Below, piece after piece: positions 4,099-6,487 of a DNA stretch of 6,487 nt. Position 1 is the stretch's first letter. Every line of letters begins with the position of its first letter. The position numbers were made by a program, and so were the translations under genes. The notes beneath the pieces were generated by a model. That model saw only the letters and a program-made list of their open reading frames with translations. It was not told where the DNA came from and searched no databases. Source of the DNA: Opitutales bacterium (GTDB lineage: Bacteria > Verrucomicrobiota > Verrucomicrobiia > Opitutales > Intestinicryptomonadaceae); NCBI GenBank assembly GCA_017633865.1, contig JAGBOM010000016.1, forward strand, positions 1-6,487, in the 5' to 3' direction.

Positions 4099-5529
4099 TT
4101 ACGGGCGCTTGCTTGCCGAGTTTAGGCCGGCTGCGATTTCCGAAATTATCCCCTTTTTTATGTAGATTGCGCGGGTGTGCTTTCTGACAATCGGGCGTTG
4201 GCGCAAAAATATGAGCCCTGTTATAACGCAGCAGCACGCGCACACGGCCATCACCGCGCGGATTCCGAATATGTCGGAGCACACGCCGAACAGGAACGCG
4301 CCGAGCGGGGGCACTCCGAATATCGCCATTGTAAACAGGCTCATAATCCGCCCGCGCTTTTCGTCGTCGACAATGGTTTGCAAAAGCGTGTTGCAGGAGG
4401 CCGCTACGCTGATTAGGCAAAAGCCCATCGGAACGCAAATTATCGCGGCGGCGCAAGCGCTTGAGGCAAGCGACATCGCAATTTCCGCCGCGCCGAAAAG
4501 TATGCAGGAAAGCATTGCGACCTTCCCGAGCCCCAAAACGCTCTTTCTCGCCGCCAGGTATATCGCCGCGGCCAGCGCGCCGAGCCCTATGCACGACATC
4601 AGCGCCCCGAGCTCGAACGTGCCGAGATTAAGGGCGTCTCTTACGAAGGCGGGGAAGACCATCGCAAACGGCGCGCCGAAGAAGCTGAACGCCGTAAGCA
4701 GAGCCAAAATCGAGCGAAGCGGCACTGATTTTACCGTGTAGGCCAAGCCCTCCCAAATCTTTAGGGCGGGATTTGTTTTAGACGCTTCGGGCGCGGGGCG
4801 CCCGCCGGTTTTTATTAAAAGCAGGGCTCCGATTACCGCGAGGAAGGCCGCCGCGTTTATGAAAAAGCACCAGCCCTCTCCGACAATCCCTATTAAAACG
4901 CCGCCTATGGCGGGGCCGACAAGCCTCGTCCCGTTGAAGGCTATCGAGTTTAGGGCGATGGCGTTGCCGAGATTTTCCATCGGCACAAGCTCGCAGTAGA
5001 ACGACTGCCTCGCGGGGGCGTCGAACGAGACCGCCACGCCCAAAAGGAAGCTTAGAGCCATAATCGCGGGTATTGTAATAAGCCCCGAAAGCGTCAAAAA
5101 CGCGAGCGCAAAAGTCAGCAGCATCATCGCCGTCTGCGTGCAAAGGAGGATTTTTTTGCGGCTAAAAACGTCGCACGCCGCGCCGGAAACCGGCGTTATA
5201 AAAAGGGTGGGGATGTTCGCCAAAAAAACGACGCACGAAAAGTAGAAGTAGCTGTCTTCGGGGCTTAGGTCGAGCACGAGCCAGCTCATGGCAATCTGCT
5301 GAATCCATATTCCCGCAAGCGAAAAAATCTGCCCGCAAAAGAATATGAAAAAGTTTTTCGACCTTAGGCTTCTGGCGATTTCGGGAAAGAATGAAAAATT
5401 GTCGGGCAGAAGCTCCGCAAGCCTTGCGGGGCGCCTCTCTTTCGACGCGGGCGAGGGCTTGGGCAGCGGCGTTTCAAACAGCCTCCCGCCGAGGATTTTT
5501 TTGAATTGCTCCTTTGTTCCGCGCGCCAT
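4099..5529 (-). CDS. MFS exporter, EntS/MFS_3-type (476 aa)
   Basis: Start ATG 5529 (MARGTKEQ); an in-frame TTG at 5547 would add six residues, and neither has a good SD. About 55 cytoplasmic residues precede the first membrane helix (FFIFFCGQIFSLAGIW), and about 12 hydrophobic segments follow up to residue 442. Family marks of MFS_3 include the loop 2-3 motif CDVFSRKK (119-126), DAPARQSF (170-177), ALNSIAFNGTRLVGPAIGG (192-210) and the second-half loop RGRIMSLF (392-399). Members of this family (EntS is the best known) are proton-driven exporters in the inner membrane, exporting siderophores or other small molecules. The cargo here cannot be told, and no siderophore genes are nearby. Helix 12 holds an unusual Cys cluster (C430, 432-434). 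It begins 39 bp after ffh and probably shares its transcript. Confidence 0.9.
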   Translation of the reverse strand: MARGTKEQFKKILGGRLFETPLPKPSPASKERRPARLAELLPDNFSFFPEIARSLRSKNFFIFFCGQIFSLAGIWIQQIAMSWLVLDLSPEDSYFYFSCVVFLANIPTLFITPVSGAACDVFSRKKILLCTQTAMMLLTFALAFLTLSGLITIPAIMALSFLLGVAVSFDAPARQSFYCELVPMENLGNAIALNSIAFNGTRLVGPAIGGVLIGIVGEGWCFFINAAAFLAVIGALLLIKTGGRPAPEASKTNPALKIWEGLAYTVKSVPLRSILALLTAFSFFGAPFAMVFPAFVRDALNLGTFELGALMSCIGLGALAAAIYLAARKSVLGLGKVAMLSCILFGAAEIAMSLASSACAAAIICVPMGFCLISVAASCNTLLQTIVDDEKRGRIMSLFTMAIFGVPPLGAFLFGVCSDIFGIRAVMAVCACCCVITGLIFLRQRPIVRKHTRAIYIKKGIISEIAAGLNSASKRP

Positions 5530-5568
5530 AATCGAAATGTTTTGCAATATGCCGCCGAAATTTAAGGC

Positions 5569-6487
5569 CTAAAATTTCGGCATGTTGCGCATGAGGTTTT
5601 TCATCTTGCCGCCCTTCATCATTTTCATGACTTTTCTCATGCCCTCGAACTGCTTTATAAGGAGGTTCACGTCGCGCACCTCGGTGCCCGAGCCCTTCGC
5701 GATTCTAAGGCGGCGGCGGGCGTTTAATATGGCGGGGTTTTGCCTTTCGCGCGGAGTCATGGAAAGTATTATGGCCTCGGTTTGCCTCATCTTTTTCTCC
5801 TCCCTCTCGCCGACCTGCACGCCGCTGAGACCGGGTATCATTTTGATAATCGAACCCATCGAGCCGAGCTTTTTTATTTGCCGCATTTGCGCCAAAAAGT
5901 CTTCAAGGTCGAATTCCGCGCGGCGGAGCTTTTCGGCCATTTTCGCGGCCTCCTTCTCGTCGATGGCCTCCTGCGCCTTTTCGACAAGGCTTACGACGTC
6001 GCCCATGCCGAGGATGCGCTGGGCCATTCTGTCGGGGTGGAAGGGCTCGATGTCGCCGAGCTTTTCGCCCACGCCCGCAAACTTTATGGGCGCGCCCGAA
6101 ACGGTTTTGATTGAGAGCGCCGCGCCGCCGCGGGCGTCGCCGTCGAGCTTTGTGAGGATTACGCCCGTGAGCGAAACGGCTTCGTTAAAGTCCTTCGCGA
6201 CGTTTACGGCCTCCTGTCCGAGGGCGGCGTCAGCCACGAGAAGCACCTCCTGCGGGCTTACGCGGGCGCGGATTTGCTTAATCTCGTCGATTAGAGGCTC
6301 GTCGATTTGCAGCCTGCCGGCGGTGTCGAAAATCAAAACGTTGAAGCCTTCGGCGAGCGCGGATTTCTCGAAGCCGCCCGCGATGCCGGCCGCGTTTTTT
6401 TGAGACCTGTCGGAAAACACCTTCACGCCGATTTGCGCGCCGAGAGCCTCAAGCTGGTCAATCGCGGCGGGGCGGTAAATGTCGCAG
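5569..6487 (-). CDS. ffh: Signal recognition particle GTPase Ffh, SRP54 (5' partial)
   Basis: Ffh binds the 4.5S/SRP RNA and signal sequences of nascent membrane proteins and brings ribosomes to FtsY and SecYEG. The frame is open to the window edge. The visible 305 residues start at [15 protein letters not shown] of the G domain, so about 145 residues (N domain and P-loop) are missing on the right; the apparent GTG start at 6426 is internal. Visible marks, by residue of this fragment, are DTAGR (54-58), [13 protein letters not shown] (112-124), the [16 protein letters not shown] closing motif (138-153), and the M domain with [10 protein letters not shown] (242-251) and [11 protein letters not shown] (257-267) for SRP RNA binding. 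It ends soon after a Met/Lys-rich helix ([20 protein letters not shown]), with a shorter tail than E. coli Ffh. The MFS gene follows closely. In many bacteria rpsP follows ffh; that is not the case here. Confidence 0.98.
   Translation of the reverse strand, partial: CDIYRPAAIDQLEALGAQIGVKVFSDRSQKNAAGIAGGFEKSALAEGFNVLIFDTAGRLQIDEPLIDEIKQIRARVSPQEVLLVADAALGQEAVNVAKDFNEAVSLTGVILTKLDGDARGGAALSIKTVSGAPIKFAGVGEKLGDIEPFHPDRMAQRILGMGDVVSLVEKAQEAIDEKEAAKMAEKLRRAEFDLEDFLAQMRQIKKLGSMGSIIKMIPGLSGVQVGEREEKKMRQTEAIILSMTPRERQNPAILNARRRLRIAKGSGTEVRDVNLLIKQFEGMRKVMKMMKGGKMKNLMRNMPKF

Noticed and set aside
4175..4741. Open frame of 188 codons on the + strand opposite the MFS gene
   Set aside because: It is a reverse-strand shadow of the membrane helices, with no SD and no recognisable domain.
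5582..6403. Long open frame of 273 codons on the + strand opposite ffh
   Set aside because: It is exactly antisense to an unmistakable ffh. Its Ser/Arg/Pro-rich composition is what the reverse strand of GC-rich codons gives.
6424..6426. GTG as start codon of ffh
   Set aside because: The frame continues upstream with [15 protein letters not shown], the conserved G-domain segment of Ffh, so the true start lies outside the window.

Overview
The window looks like an ordinary chromosomal segment of a Gram-negative bacterium. The main evidence is two proteins with lipobox signal peptides, one SPase I-type secreted protease, and core genes (ffh, two tRNAs). Coding DNA is GC-rich, while the spacers are A/T-rich with strong A- and T-tracts. 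The style (small unknown lipoproteins, weak Shine-Dalgarno sequences, an unusual coiled-coil trypsin-like protease) would fit a PVC-group organism such as Verrucomicrobiota. That is an inference from general appearance only and was not tested.

Left part, + strand (1-960): the 3' end of an unrecognised gene whose product ends in an Ala/Glu/Pro/Lys tail, closed by a near-perfect palindromic terminator. A 66-residue lipoprotein gene follows, closed by a second terminator.

Middle (960-1800), - strand: two tRNA genes, tRNA-Leu(UAA) then tRNA-Val(CAC) in transcription order. A good terminator follows tRNA-Val, and a TATAAT-type promoter lies in front of it. Convergent transcription from left and right meets between about 953 and 1108.

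Right part, all on the - strand (read from right to left): the 3' two-thirds of ffh (SRP GTPase, with the M domain complete), a 12-TM MFS exporter of the EntS/MFS_3 type 39 bp behind ffh, a 158-residue unknown lipoprotein with its own SD and terminator, and a secreted trypsin-like serine protease with its own TTGACA -35 box. ffh and the MFS gene probably share a transcript. The lipoprotein and protease look like separate single-gene units.

I see no mobile element, CRISPR array, phage gene or clear novel multi-gene system. The items most worth a second look are the coiled-coil/serine-protease architecture, the unknown lipoprotein next to it, the phased A-tract tandem repeat in front of that lipoprotein, the degenerate T-tract repeat cluster between the protease and tRNA-Leu, and a possible leaderless start for the small lipoprotein.
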